From Gluconobacter frateurii (lineage in GTDB: Bacteria; Pseudomonadota; Alphaproteobacteria; Acetobacterales; Acetobacteraceae), in assembly GCF_002723955.1 (NCBI RefSeq), contig NZ_BEWN01000001.1, positions 248,001 through 312,000 on the forward strand: a DNA stretch of 64,000 nucleotides, read 5' to 3'. The translations under genes and the position numbers were made by a program. Of the stretch, positions 1-8,042 are shown piece after piece. Position 1 is the stretch's first letter, and each line of letters begins with the position of its first letter. Below the pieces are notes generated by a model. The model saw only the letters and a list, made by a program, of their open reading frames with translations, searched no databases and was not told the DNA's origin.

Positions 1-74
1 CCATCAGGGCGGCGTCCGGTCACATGCAGGTAGAGATTGATCTTGGCATGAGCGGTGTCTTGAAGAAAAATCAT
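1..74 (-). CDS. ispE: IspE, 4-diphosphocytidyl-2-C-methyl-D-erythritol kinase (N-terminal fragment, cut by window edge)
   Basis: Only the first 24 codons are in the window, read leftwards from an ATG at 72-74. The fragment contains AHAKINLYLHVTGRRPDG, the characteristic start of IspE, the GHMP-family kinase that phosphorylates CDP-methylerythritol in the non-mevalonate isoprenoid pathway. The ATG overlaps the TGA of the upstream TPR gene as ATGA, so the two are probably translationally coupled. The catalytic part lies outside the window. The identification rests on this short but distinctive motif and on the alphaproteobacterial habit of placing a TPR gene before ispE. Confidence 0.85.
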   Translation of the reverse strand, partial: MIFLQDTAHAKINLYLHVTGRRPD

Positions 75-1834
75 CTGTTCTGTTCAAAAGCCTTGAGGTG
101 TGGACCGCCCTGCTGGAGGGCATTGAGAATGAGTGTACGATCCTGAGGTTGTGGATTGTCGTCCAGAGACTGGTTCCATTGATCCTGTGCCTCTGTGTGA
201 CGACCCAGGTACCAGTAGGCAACACCCAGATGGTAGCCAATCTCAGCATCGCTGGATGCATGTTCGGCCGCCTGAATGAGAATAGGGAGAGCTGTTTTCA
301 GGTCTCCTTTATGTTTCAGGAGTGCCCAGGCGTAGCTATCCTGAATGGAAGGGTCATTAGGCTGAAGTTCCAGGGCACGTTTGAGAAGTTGTAGCGCGTG
401 ATCCTGGTCGAGATCATGCTCGATACTGGCATACCCTACGAAGTTGAGAACTTCTGGTTGATCGGGAGCCAGTTCAAGAGCGTGGCGCATGTCTTCCTGC
501 ATCATAGCCCAGTTTCCACTTTCCTGAGCCGCCATTGCCCGACCGAGGAGAATAGGCCATGCGATTTCTTTACGCGGGGGAGAGGCCTTTAGCGCTTTTG
601 TGTAGAGATCAATCGCTTCTGCATGGTGTCCCATCTGGTCCTGAACTTCTGCGAGCTGGACCAGAAACTCAGGATTGTCCGGCAAAAGGGTTAGGGCGCG
701 ATGAAGTGCGTCTGCCTGCATGGGAAGGTCATGGGAGCGGCTGGCCAGATTAACACGTTCCTGAGCGGCTAACGCAGCCAGTGGATCCGAGCTGGAAACG
801 TGTTCGAGAACGTCCAGTCCTTTCGGGATCTGGTTCCCTTCTCGAAAGGTATCCGCCAGGAAAATGCGGGCCACTGTCAGGTTGGGGTCAAGATAAAGCG
901 CCTGCTGAAGGGTAATGATTGCCGGATCGCGGGGGATGCCCTCCTGCTGGATGACGTCTGTGATCATCAGACCAAGTTGCAGGTTCAGAATCGCTGCACC
1001 TTGTGCGGCGGAGAGAGGGGCCCGTTTTTGAAGGTTGTGCTGAAGGGGCCCAATAATCATCGAAGCAAGCGGCGAACTGACGCCGAGTGCAGCGATAACG
1101 TCACGTGCAGCAGGGTGTTGTCCTTGCCCCTCCAGCCAGGCGCCATAAAGCTGCGCGTAGAGAATTTGAAGGGTGAGAGGGTCATCCGGACTGCTGCCAG
1201 CTTTCTGATAGAAAGACTGTGCCTGCTGCCGGGACGGGAGCCGTTCTGCAATCAGGGCCGCATGCAGTTGATACAATCGTCGCGTGGGGGCAAAGGCCGC
1301 CGCGGTATTGAGTGTGCTGAGAGCCTGATCGATGTGACCCTCTTCTGCCTGTGTCCAAGCGAGCAGCACGGGGGCAGCTACGGAAACGAGCGGCCCGTGG
1401 TGACTGCTACGGCTTAGGGTTTGGCGCATTTCCGTCCAGGCTTTTCTGGACACAGCATTCTGCGCAAGAACAAGTGTCGCAATATCACTGGCCGGAAGGG
1501 TTTTCGCCAGAGCTACGGCTTCGTTTTCATGGCCAGTCATTGCGGCATAGCGCAGGCCATCTTCCTGAAGCTTCAGATTCTGTGATGATAGGGTGAGAAC
1601 ATGCGACAGTGCGTCGTAAGCGGCGTCAATATCTCCCCGCTGCATCATGACGCTGGACGCCAGAAGCCAGCCGGTCAGGGATTTTTCTGGGCTGATCGCT
1701 GGCAGAACTTCCGGCACGGGCGCGGCGGAAGCGGCCTGAGACAGCGCTCCTACCAGCCCGATTGCTGAAAAACCCGCGCGAAGCGAGTAGGAAAAAACCG
1801 GAATTGATCTGGGCCAGCCGCGCGTGATCTGCAT
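71..1834 (-). CDS. Exported tetratricopeptide-repeat protein
   Basis: A 587-residue protein with an N-terminal signal-like segment ending in an AASA-AP site near residue 31. The rest is a helical array of TPR units; the clearest lie in the last third (AEAIDLYTKALKASP, ALQLLKRALELQPNDPSIQDSYAWALL, AEIGYHLGVAYWYLG). TPR arrays are protein-interaction scaffolds, so no enzymatic role is implied. The ATG at 1834 is preferred because upstream in-frame sequence would run antisense through the divergent glycosylase gene and lacks a signal peptide. Its stop overlaps the ispE start, so it is the promoter-proximal gene of that operon. Confidence 0.85.
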   Translation of the reverse strand: MQITRGWPRSIPVFSYSLRAGFSAIGLVGALSQAASAAPVPEVLPAISPEKSLTGWLLASSVMMQRGDIDAAYDALSHVLTLSSQNLKLQEDGLRYAAMTGHENEAVALAKTLPASDIATLVLAQNAVSRKAWTEMRQTLSRSSHHGPLVSVAAPVLLAWTQAEEGHIDQALSTLNTAAAFAPTRRLYQLHAALIAERLPSRQQAQSFYQKAGSSPDDPLTLQILYAQLYGAWLEGQGQHPAARDVIAALGVSSPLASMIIGPLQHNLQKRAPLSAAQGAAILNLQLGLMITDVIQQEGIPRDPAIITLQQALYLDPNLTVARIFLADTFREGNQIPKGLDVLEHVSSSDPLAALAAQERVNLASRSHDLPMQADALHRALTLLPDNPEFLVQLAEVQDQMGHHAEAIDLYTKALKASPPRKEIAWPILLGRAMAAQESGNWAMMQEDMRHALELAPDQPEVLNFVGYASIEHDLDQDHALQLLKRALELQPNDPSIQDSYAWALLKHKGDLKTALPILIQAAEHASSDAEIGYHLGVAYWYLGRHTEAQDQWNQSLDDNPQPQDRTLILNALQQGGPHLKAFEQNR

Positions 1835-1889
1835 AATGGAGACAATCCTAGACCGCCTGTGGTCTGACGCCAACCTGAACGGATGCTTC

Positions 1890-2690
1890 ATGACGCCCCA
1901 GCCAGTTCCGAGCCGGGCCGAGCTGCTTGCTGCCCTGCAGCTGCAATACGAATGGGGAGTGGACGAAGCCCTCTCGGAGGAAACGATTGATCGTCTTTCG
2001 GAGGCTGCCCGCGTTCTTCCTACGCGGATCAGTGCGCCGTTACGCTCGCAAATTCCAACTGGGCCGATACGAAGCGCAGGTGGGTCTGCTCTGGAGCAGG
2101 CGAAGGATCTTCCCTCCCTCATTGCCGCCAGCGAAGCTCTGGATGATCTGTTCCTGGCTCGAACGGCAACGCACAGGCTTCGGCCGATCCATGTCGAACA
2201 TGCACCTTTCATGTTGATTGGTGAAACGCCTGATGCGGACGAAGACCGCTCGGGAACTCTTTTTGCTGGCCGGGCAGGGGGGCTGCTGGAACGGATGCTG
2301 GCCTCGGTGGGGATGAAGCGGGAGGCTCTCTCCATGGCGCCGGCCATTCCCTGGCGCCCACCAGGCGGGCGCGGGGTAACGGATCAGGAGATGCGGTCTT
2401 GTCAGCCGCTCCTGCTCAAGACAATTGCGCTTTGTCGGCCGCCTTTGATTGTCACGGTGGGCGTAACACCACTGCGGATGTTGTTGGGCGATCAGGCGAT
2501 GTTGAACCGTCTGAGGGGGAAATGGACTGCCGTGACGATTCCCGGCCTGCCGAATCCAGTACCTTTACTTCCCATGCGGCACCCTCTTCAGTTGGCTGCC
2601 AGCCCGGCTGCACGGAGAAATGCCTGGCAGGATTTGCTCGTTTTAATGGAGAGATTGGCCGCTGATAATAGGGTACAAAACCAGTCTTAA
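1890..2690 (+). CDS. Divergent family-4-type uracil-DNA glycosylase
   Basis: About 266 residues. It has the family-4/5 uracil-DNA glycosylase architecture: an N-terminal TATHRL element, a motif A region GETPDADEDRSG followed by FAGRAGGLL, a central NPVPLLPMRHP region corresponding to the C-terminal His-Pro motif, and the AARRNAWQDLL tail. Such enzymes remove uracil from DNA. The protein departs from the family: the N-terminal Cys pair that normally binds the 4Fe-4S cluster is absent (ALDDLFLARTATHR), and motif A carries Pro-Asp-Ala instead of Pro-Gly. Starts at 1824 and 1836 are also open; 1890 has the best spacing to a GGA-type ribosome site. Divergent from the TPR gene. Confidence 0.8.
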   Translation: MTPQPVPSRAELLAALQLQYEWGVDEALSEETIDRLSEAARVLPTRISAPLRSQIPTGPIRSAGGSALEQAKDLPSLIAASEALDDLFLARTATHRLRPIHVEHAPFMLIGETPDADEDRSGTLFAGRAGGLLERMLASVGMKREALSMAPAIPWRPPGGRGVTDQEMRSCQPLLLKTIALCRPPLIVTVGVTPLRMLLGDQAMLNRLRGKWTAVTIPGLPNPVPLLPMRHPLQLAASPAARRNAWQDLLVLMERLAADNRVQNQS

Positions 2691-2855
2691 TTTGGCGGCT
2701 GAAAAAACTTCGTGAAAACGTAAAAAACTACTCGAAAACAGGTGTTTGCCACTGGATTGTTCCAGTGTGTGACTGTATCATCGCTTAGTCCGAATGTCTG
2801 TTCGGGTTAACGAAACCTTGCCATTGCAGCTGAAACCGGGTAGCACCCCGCTGCT

Positions 2856-4826
2856 ATGCGAAGGATTACCCCTTTCATCTCAGGTAGCACGGCGCGAGCG
2901 TTGCTCGTCAGTGTGCTGATTCTGGCCGGTGGAACATTCTCCCCGGCGCGTGCTGAAGGCGTGCGGTTGCAACCGCCCCAACCAGATCATGCAGGTGACG
3001 AAACAGCGTTTGCGGAAGCTCGCCCCTCCCTTGGTGGAGACGGTACCGTCTCGCTGCCTCACCCTCTTACGGCCACTGTGGCCAACCGATATCGCCTGAT
3101 TCTTCAGGCCCAACGCCGTGGCGATCTGCAAACGGCGAACGATCTGACGCGTCTTCTGACAGATCGTGTTCTGCTCGCAGACGTTCTGGCAGATCGCTAT
3201 CTGGCGCCAGGCGCGCATCCGGCAGTTGATCAACTCCGGGACTGGCTGAAAACTTACTCAACGCAGCCAGATGCCCCGGCTATTCAGGGTCTTTTACTCC
3301 GAACAGCATCAGCGGGCTCCGTGCAGGCACAGTCCTTTGTGCATTCTCTCGCACCCGATGACCGGCCTGAGACGGTGCATATGTCCCCGAACTCCCCTCC
3401 AGATCCGCTGGCACGGGCGTTCACCCGGAATCCTCTCCTGGACCGCACAGTGCAGGAACGGGCCATACAGGGCCTCAAGGGCGCGACCAGTGCGTTGCAT
3501 CTTGTGGATATCACCCCAGGTATGACACCGGCTTACGCTGCGCAGCTCTACGGGGAAATATCCCTAAGTTTGCTGTCTCAAGGCGAAGCCCAAAGCGCAT
3601 TGCGTCATGGATGCGCGGGTTTTGAGCGCGGGGACCATCAGGTCGGGCTGCCAGCTTATGTGGCGGGTTTGGCTGCCTGGCGGGAAGGCCATATCGATGC
3701 AGCGTATGAGCTGTTCGAATCTGCGGCCAATGCTCCGGTGACTTCGCAGGAGCTTCATGCCGCCGCCGCTTTCTGGGCTGCGCGTGCGGAGGCGCGCCGT
3801 CATGCAATGTCGGCGTATGTGTCGTGGTTGCATCGTGCAGCCAACCATCACGAGACGTTCTATGGGATGTTGGCCGCCCAGACGCTCGACCTGGGACGTA
3901 AGGGCCATGCCCGTTTGCCGGACAGCCCTATCGAAATCACCCTGCGTGACCCAGTGCCCGTTCTCGGTGAAATCGATGTCGAGGCTATTGGCGCTCTTCC
4001 ACAGGGACGGCAGCTCTTCGCCCTTCTGCAGATCGGAGAGCGTGCGCGTGCCGAAGCCCTGATGCGGCGTATCTGGCCTGATATTGCTGCTGACAGCGCG
4101 CGTGCGCGTTCACTTCAGCTTGTCGCACAGGCCGCTGGTTTCGAGGATTTGTCTGAACAGTTGGCGTCTCTCATCATGGACGGCGAAAGCCATCCGGATA
4201 CATCTGCTACGGCGCTTCCAATGCCTCGTCTTCGTCCCAATCATGGCTTCCGCATGAATCCGGCGCTCGTCTATGCGCTGACCCGGGTAGAATCCAACTT
4301 TGATCCGGCTGCGACGTCGGGAGCCGGGGCGCATGGTCTGATGCAGATCCGCCCTGTCACGGCGAGCTTCATCACGCTTCATCACCAAACCTATGATGCT
4401 CATGGTATGGCTGTGATTCCGGTGCCGCCCGATATGGTGAGTCGTTTGCACAATCCGGCCTCCAACCTTGAGATCGGTCAGCTTTACGTCCTGTATCTTG
4501 CTAACCAGTCCAGCCATACGGCACAGGCAGCCCAGCCTGAGGGCGGGGATCTCGTGCGCGTCCTGGCATCGTACAATGCGGGGCCAGGTGCGATTGCGCG
4601 GTGGGAGAGCGCCCAAACGGCAGATCTGCATGATCCCCTGTTTTTCATGGAAACGTTGCCGAATACCGAAACGCGCGATTATGTACACCGTGCGCTCACC
4701 TATACATGGCTTTACGCCAAGCGGATGGGACTCTCTTCTCCGTCTCTCAAGGCTCTGACCCACGCTGAGTGGCCGTCCTTTGGGGCCGAAATGGCGCTTG
4801 CGCATGAGCGACTGGCCCTGAACTGA
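2856..4826 (+). CDS. slt: Soluble lytic murein transglycosylase
   Basis: A 656-residue exported protein with a signal peptide (cleavage likely after SPARA, near residue 33), a long alpha-helical superhelix domain and a C-terminal SLT domain. The catalytic Glu is residue 479 within RVESNFDP, followed by GLMQI (494-498) and the YNAGPG motif near 573-578. These are hallmarks of the Slt70 family, periplasmic enzymes that cleave the MurNAc-GlcNAc bond of peptidoglycan with formation of 1,6-anhydroMurNAc. Monocistronic by appearance: 165 bp of upstream spacer and strong terminators downstream. Confidence 0.93.
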   Translation: MRRITPFISGSTARALLVSVLILAGGTFSPARAEGVRLQPPQPDHAGDETAFAEARPSLGGDGTVSLPHPLTATVANRYRLILQAQRRGDLQTANDLTRLLTDRVLLADVLADRYLAPGAHPAVDQLRDWLKTYSTQPDAPAIQGLLLRTASAGSVQAQSFVHSLAPDDRPETVHMSPNSPPDPLARAFTRNPLLDRTVQERAIQGLKGATSALHLVDITPGMTPAYAAQLYGEISLSLLSQGEAQSALRHGCAGFERGDHQVGLPAYVAGLAAWREGHIDAAYELFESAANAPVTSQELHAAAAFWAARAEARRHAMSAYVSWLHRAANHHETFYGMLAAQTLDLGRKGHARLPDSPIEITLRDPVPVLGEIDVEAIGALPQGRQLFALLQIGERARAEALMRRIWPDIAADSARARSLQLVAQAAGFEDLSEQLASLIMDGESHPDTSATALPMPRLRPNHGFRMNPALVYALTRVESNFDPAATSGAGAHGLMQIRPVTASFITLHHQTYDAHGMAVIPVPPDMVSRLHNPASNLEIGQLYVLYLANQSSHTAQAAQPEGGDLVRVLASYNAGPGAIARWESAQTADLHDPLFFMETLPNTETRDYVHRALTYTWLYAKRMGLSSPSLKALTHAEWPSFGAEMALAHERLALN

Positions 4827-4837
4827 ACCCTACAAAA

Positions 4838-4869
4838 AACGCCGCCCCTAAAAGTATAGGGCGGCGTTT
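4838..4869. terminator. Bidirectional intrinsic terminator
   Basis: Perfect stem AACGCCGCCC / GGGCGGCGTT around a short AT-rich loop, flanked by an A-run on the left and Ts on the right, so it can serve both the transglycosylase gene (+) and the MFS gene (-). Confidence 0.85.
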
Positions 4870-4879
4870 CTGTTATCGG

Positions 4880-4915
4880 GCAGCCCGGCGGTAATACGCC
4901 GGGCTGTTTTGTTTT
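4880..4915 (+). terminator. Second intrinsic terminator in tandem
   Basis: Perfect stem CAGCCCGGCG / CGCCGGGCTG with a GTAATA loop, followed by TTTTGTTTT. It lies just beyond the first hairpin and before the end of the convergent MFS gene. Confidence 0.8.
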
Positions 4916-4922
4916 CCGAGCC

Positions 4923-6290
4923 TCAGCTTTTCTGTGTCTGAAGACCCAGATCGTTCATTTCCTCATGAACTGCAGCAGCTTTTGCAGCAGAGAACACTTC
5001 CATTGCATTGGCGCCTTTCGGCTGGTTCAGGCGAATGAAGCAGGTGATCACGGCGGCCAGCAGGTACAGGGCAGCGTAGATATAGACAACGCCCTGTGTG
5101 CCGTAGCTGGTCACGAACAGCGTTGCCAGCGCCGGGCCGAGGAAGTTGCTCAGCCCACCACCAAGGTTCTGCACCGACACGGCTGCGCCTTTGTGGTCAG
5201 GAGCAATAGCCGGGAAGATCGCGCCCATGGGAACAAAGGCGTTGAGCGTTAAAGCTAAAAACAGAGCGCCGATGATGGCAGTAAACATGTTGCCTGGCAT
5301 CAGATGCGGAATGAAGTAGAAGGCGAGGCTGGCCATGGCGCATCCGACAAAGCCGAACCAGCGCATCTGCCGCAGCCAGCCGATCCGGTCTCCGATCAGG
5401 CCCCACACCACGTTCGTCACAGGCTGCACCAGGAAGAATGCGCCATAGATCCGCAGCCATTCCGGCATGGTAAAGCCAACTTCCGGGGACGTGTAGAACA
5501 GGGGCATGATGACCGGGAAACCGAACAGGGACAGGTTGCAGATAACGCGCGTGATGAGCGCCAGTGCGATGTCGCGATTTTCCACAATTAGTGTGAGGCT
5601 ACGGCTGATTTCGATCAGCTGATCCTTCAGCGGAACCTTGGCGGCCAAAGGCGCTGCTTCGGAAGGCTCTTCACGGATGGTCAGGCAGGCGAGGGCACCG
5701 CCAGCAAGAACCCAGGCCAGGGACATCCACAGTGTCGGCATGAAGCCGAAGGCCGGAATGGTCCAGCTTGGGAGGAACGAGGCAATGATGCCGTAACCCA
5801 GCGTGAACATGGACCACACCCAGCCAATGGCGGATGCCAGACGATGATCGGGTGTCTTCTGAACGATCCAGAAGAAGAAAGCATAAAAGAACAGCGGGTA
5901 TGCAAAGCCGCGCAGACCATAGAACAGCATCATCATCGGGAAGGAATGCTGGCCTAGACCAAGGCCGAGGAAGGCCACATGGCACAGCGCCCACCAGATC
6001 GTGCCGATCGCCATGATGCGACGCGCACCATAAACTTCGGCCAGTACGCCGGACAGCCAGCTCGAAATGGCTGCTGTTGCACCATAAATGGTGAAGAGCA
6101 TCCCGGCCTGTTTCGGCGTGAAGCCAATTTGCGTGACGTATTTTGCAAGAAAGGCGACTTCAATGCCGTCACCCGTCATGTACAGGGCAACGGCAATATA
6201 GCCCCACAACAACATCACCGGCATGCCCCAGAGCACGCGGGACTTGGTGATGAGTGGTCGGTGGGGCGGAGAAATCTCTGTGGCACTCAT
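4923..6290 (-). CDS. MFS transporter, polyol permease (RbtT/DalT-like)
   Basis: A 455-residue, 12-helix major facilitator. The first cytoplasmic loop carries GVLAEVYGARRIMAIG, matching the MFS signature, and the N-terminal half (WGYIAVALYMTGDGIEVAFL) resembles the ribitol/arabitol proton-symporter family (TC 2.A.1.18). Probable substrate is therefore a sugar alcohol or related polyol, but the exact one cannot be read from sequence. The start is ATG at 6290, with an ACGGAGG ribosome site 11 nt upstream. A LacI-type palindrome lies about 180 bp upstream. No catabolic dehydrogenase gene is adjacent. Confidence 0.82.
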   Translation of the reverse strand: MSATEISPPHRPLITKSRVLWGMPVMLLWGYIAVALYMTGDGIEVAFLAKYVTQIGFTPKQAGMLFTIYGATAAISSWLSGVLAEVYGARRIMAIGTIWWALCHVAFLGLGLGQHSFPMMMLFYGLRGFAYPLFFYAFFFWIVQKTPDHRLASAIGWVWSMFTLGYGIIASFLPSWTIPAFGFMPTLWMSLAWVLAGGALACLTIREEPSEAAPLAAKVPLKDQLIEISRSLTLIVENRDIALALITRVICNLSLFGFPVIMPLFYTSPEVGFTMPEWLRIYGAFFLVQPVTNVVWGLIGDRIGWLRQMRWFGFVGCAMASLAFYFIPHLMPGNMFTAIIGALFLALTLNAFVPMGAIFPAIAPDHKGAAVSVQNLGGGLSNFLGPALATLFVTSYGTQGVVYIYAALYLLAAVITCFIRLNQPKGANAMEVFSAAKAAAVHEEMNDLGLQTQKS

Positions 6291-6764
6291 GGATGGTCAT
6301 GCCTCCGTGAAGGGAAGTTGTCCTCAAACGGCGTCATCGGTCGAGAATCCCCGGCATCCACAGCGTCCCGGAGTGTGACGATTCCGGGGGAAGCCATTCC
6401 AAGAAACTGTGCTTCGAGTCCGCTGAACACGCTTGTCGCACGCGTGGCAGTCGGCAGGATCTGAAAACGTTTAGCGCTAAAGCTGGTCTCTCTTCTGAAC
6501 ATTGCAAGCTCCTGTGACAGCGGGAATGGGTGTTCGGGTTGTCGTGCGGAGACTGGCAATCCAGCTCCTGCGATCCTCTCGGCGTCGCTGGAGGCGAGGC
6601 GGAGGGGACGGCAAGGAGTGGGGAGCAGTTATAACTGCCGGAAAGCCGTAACCGATGACCGTATGAGGTTTACGATCGTCGGAAGGATAACATGATATTG
6701 TTATATTCAAAGCATATTTATGTTATTTTGTATGAAAAATAGGTGCTTGAGTGTGACTATAGGC
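6291..6764. other. Long intergenic region upstream of the MFS gene
   Basis: 474 bp without a convincing gene. The MFS-proximal half contains a LacI-type palindrome. A 90-codon minus-strand frame at 6287-6559 ends in an ATGA overlap with the MFS start, but its product has no recognisable family. The distal part (about 6685-6735) is very AT-rich, with nested inverted repeats such as ATAACAT (6688-6694) and ATGTTAT (6720-6726). Most likely this is the control region of the transporter. Confidence 0.5.
6470..6481. promoter_or_regulatory. Candidate LacI-family operator
   Basis: Perfect 12-bp palindrome TTTAGCGCTAAA. Its central AGCGCT with flanking A/T matches the usual half-site geometry of LacI/GalR-family sugar repressors. 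It lies about 180 bp upstream of the MFS polyol permease start. No LacI-family gene lies in the window, so the regulator would be encoded elsewhere. Confidence 0.5.
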
Positions 6765-7343
6765 TCAGAAGAGTTCGACGAGTGCCACACCAGCAATGAT
6801 CACGATCAGCAGGATCAGCAAAATTATGGTCAGGCGTTTCTCGATAAATTCCCGGACAGGCTCCCCGAATGCCTTGAGAAGATATGCTTCCAGAAAGAAA
6901 CGTGCGCCACGGGTAACGATGCTTGCTGCGATAAAAGGCAGGAGGGGATAGTGCGCAGCCCCGGCGGCCAGTGTGACAAATTTATATGGTAAGGGGGTCA
7001 GACCCTTCCCGAGAATGATCCAGACACCATAGCGACGGAACATCTCCTCCAGGGCCAAAATCCGACCATCCGCATGGTAGAAATGGGCGATAGGCATACC
7101 GATGTGTTTCATCAGGAAAGCCCCAAGAATCCACCCAATAACGCCCCCAACCACGCTTGCCGCCGTGCAGACAGAGGCCAGGAACCATGCGCGGTCCTGC
7201 CGGGTCAGGATCATGGGGATTAGCATGAGGTCCACCGGGATGGGAAAGACACAGGCTTCCGCCATGGCGATGACGATCAGCCACCATACAGCTTTGGGAG
7301 AGGCGGCAAGGTCGGTAATGCGGCGGTAGAGAGAGTTGATCAC
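6765..7343 (-). CDS. YqaA/DedA-like VTT-domain membrane protein
   Basis: A 192-residue integral membrane protein. Near the N-terminus it has AEACVFPIPVDLMLIPMIL, followed by a glycine-rich membrane segment (GGVIGWILGAF) and RYGVWIILGKGLTPLPYKFVTL, typical of the YqaA branch of the SNARE-associated/VTT superfamily. DedA-superfamily proteins are linked to lipid scrambling or lipid-carrier recycling and membrane-potential maintenance; a precise function for this one is not known. Single gene, divergent from cytochrome b561. Confidence 0.85.
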   Translation of the reverse strand: MINSLYRRITDLAASPKAVWWLIVIAMAEACVFPIPVDLMLIPMILTRQDRAWFLASVCTAASVVGGVIGWILGAFLMKHIGMPIAHFYHADGRILALEEMFRRYGVWIILGKGLTPLPYKFVTLAAGAAHYPLLPFIAASIVTRGARFFLEAYLLKAFGEPVREFIEKRLTIILLILLIVIIAGVALVELF

Positions 7344-7424
7344 GGTCTGGTCCTGCGGAGAAACGTCAGGACTTCCTATCCTCCCAGGCGCTGAATGGAA
7401 ATCCGTTGGTGTTTCATCCGGGAT

Positions 7425-7997
7425 ATGGAAAGTAGAAATACTCTTTCGTCACCAAACGGATTTTCTGTGCCCCAGCGTTATTCTCTTACGGCCCGCCTGT
7501 TTCATTGGGGCATGGCGGCCATCATCATTCCTGTCTGGATGATCGGTTTCTCGGCCGGTCGACTTCTGCCGCGTGGACCGTCCCCGCTCAAAGGGGAACT
7601 GCTGTCCATTCACAAGGAAATTGCCTCAACGGTCATTATTCTTGTGGTGTTGAGAATGGCGTGGCGGGCAACGCATCGACCGCCCGCTCTGCCGGACAGC
7701 GTTCCTGAGGAGCAGCGGATTGCTGCTCGCGTTCTGCAGGGATGCCTCTATCTTCTGATGCTGAGTACGCCTCTGACAGGCTGGCTCATGACTTCGGCTC
7801 ATGGAGCGCCAGTCCAGATGCTCTGGATCGTTCATCTGCCAGCTCTTATCCAGAAAACGCCTCTGCTGGCTCCGACCCTGGGAGTGCTGCATCAGTTTTC
7901 CGCCTGGATACTGGGTGTTCTGATTGCCGGGCATATTGTGGCGGCGCTGCTGCACCGTTTTTCCAAGCGCGATCAGGTCATGGAGATGATGCTCTAA
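7425..7997 (+). CDS. Cytochrome b561 family protein
   Basis: About 190 residues, four transmembrane helices, with the b561 pattern of heme-ligating histidines: RLFHWGMA in helix 1, the LSIHKEIA segment before helix 2, and LHQFSAWILGVLIAGHIVAALLH in helix 4. Bacterial b561 proteins are di-heme inner-membrane electron carriers, some of which act as superoxide:ubiquinone oxidoreductases. ATG at 7425 was chosen because it gives a short hydrophilic N-terminus before PQRYSLTARLFHW, the usual start of the family. Confidence 0.88.
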   Translation: MESRNTLSSPNGFSVPQRYSLTARLFHWGMAAIIIPVWMIGFSAGRLLPRGPSPLKGELLSIHKEIASTVIILVVLRMAWRATHRPPALPDSVPEEQRIAARVLQGCLYLLMLSTPLTGWLMTSAHGAPVQMLWIVHLPALIQKTPLLAPTLGVLHQFSAWILGVLIAGHIVAALLHRFSKRDQVMEMML

Positions 7998-8003
7998 AAA
8001 AGA

Positions 8004-8028
8004 AGGCCTCTGCCGAAAGCAGAGGCCT
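8004..8028. terminator. Bidirectional intrinsic terminator
   Basis: Stem AGGCCTCTGC / GCAGAGGCCT around CGAAA, preceded by an A-run that reads as a T-run for the minus-strand peptidase gene. It separates the convergent cytochrome b561 and tricorn-type genes. Confidence 0.8.
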
Positions 8029-8042
8029 GGATCGTTTGCGCT

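Noticed and set aside
6287-6559. 90-codon frame ending in an ATGA overlap with the MFS start
   Set aside because: Kept only as a possible leader. The product has no family resemblance and the frame spans the LacI-type operator, so it is not annotated as a gene.
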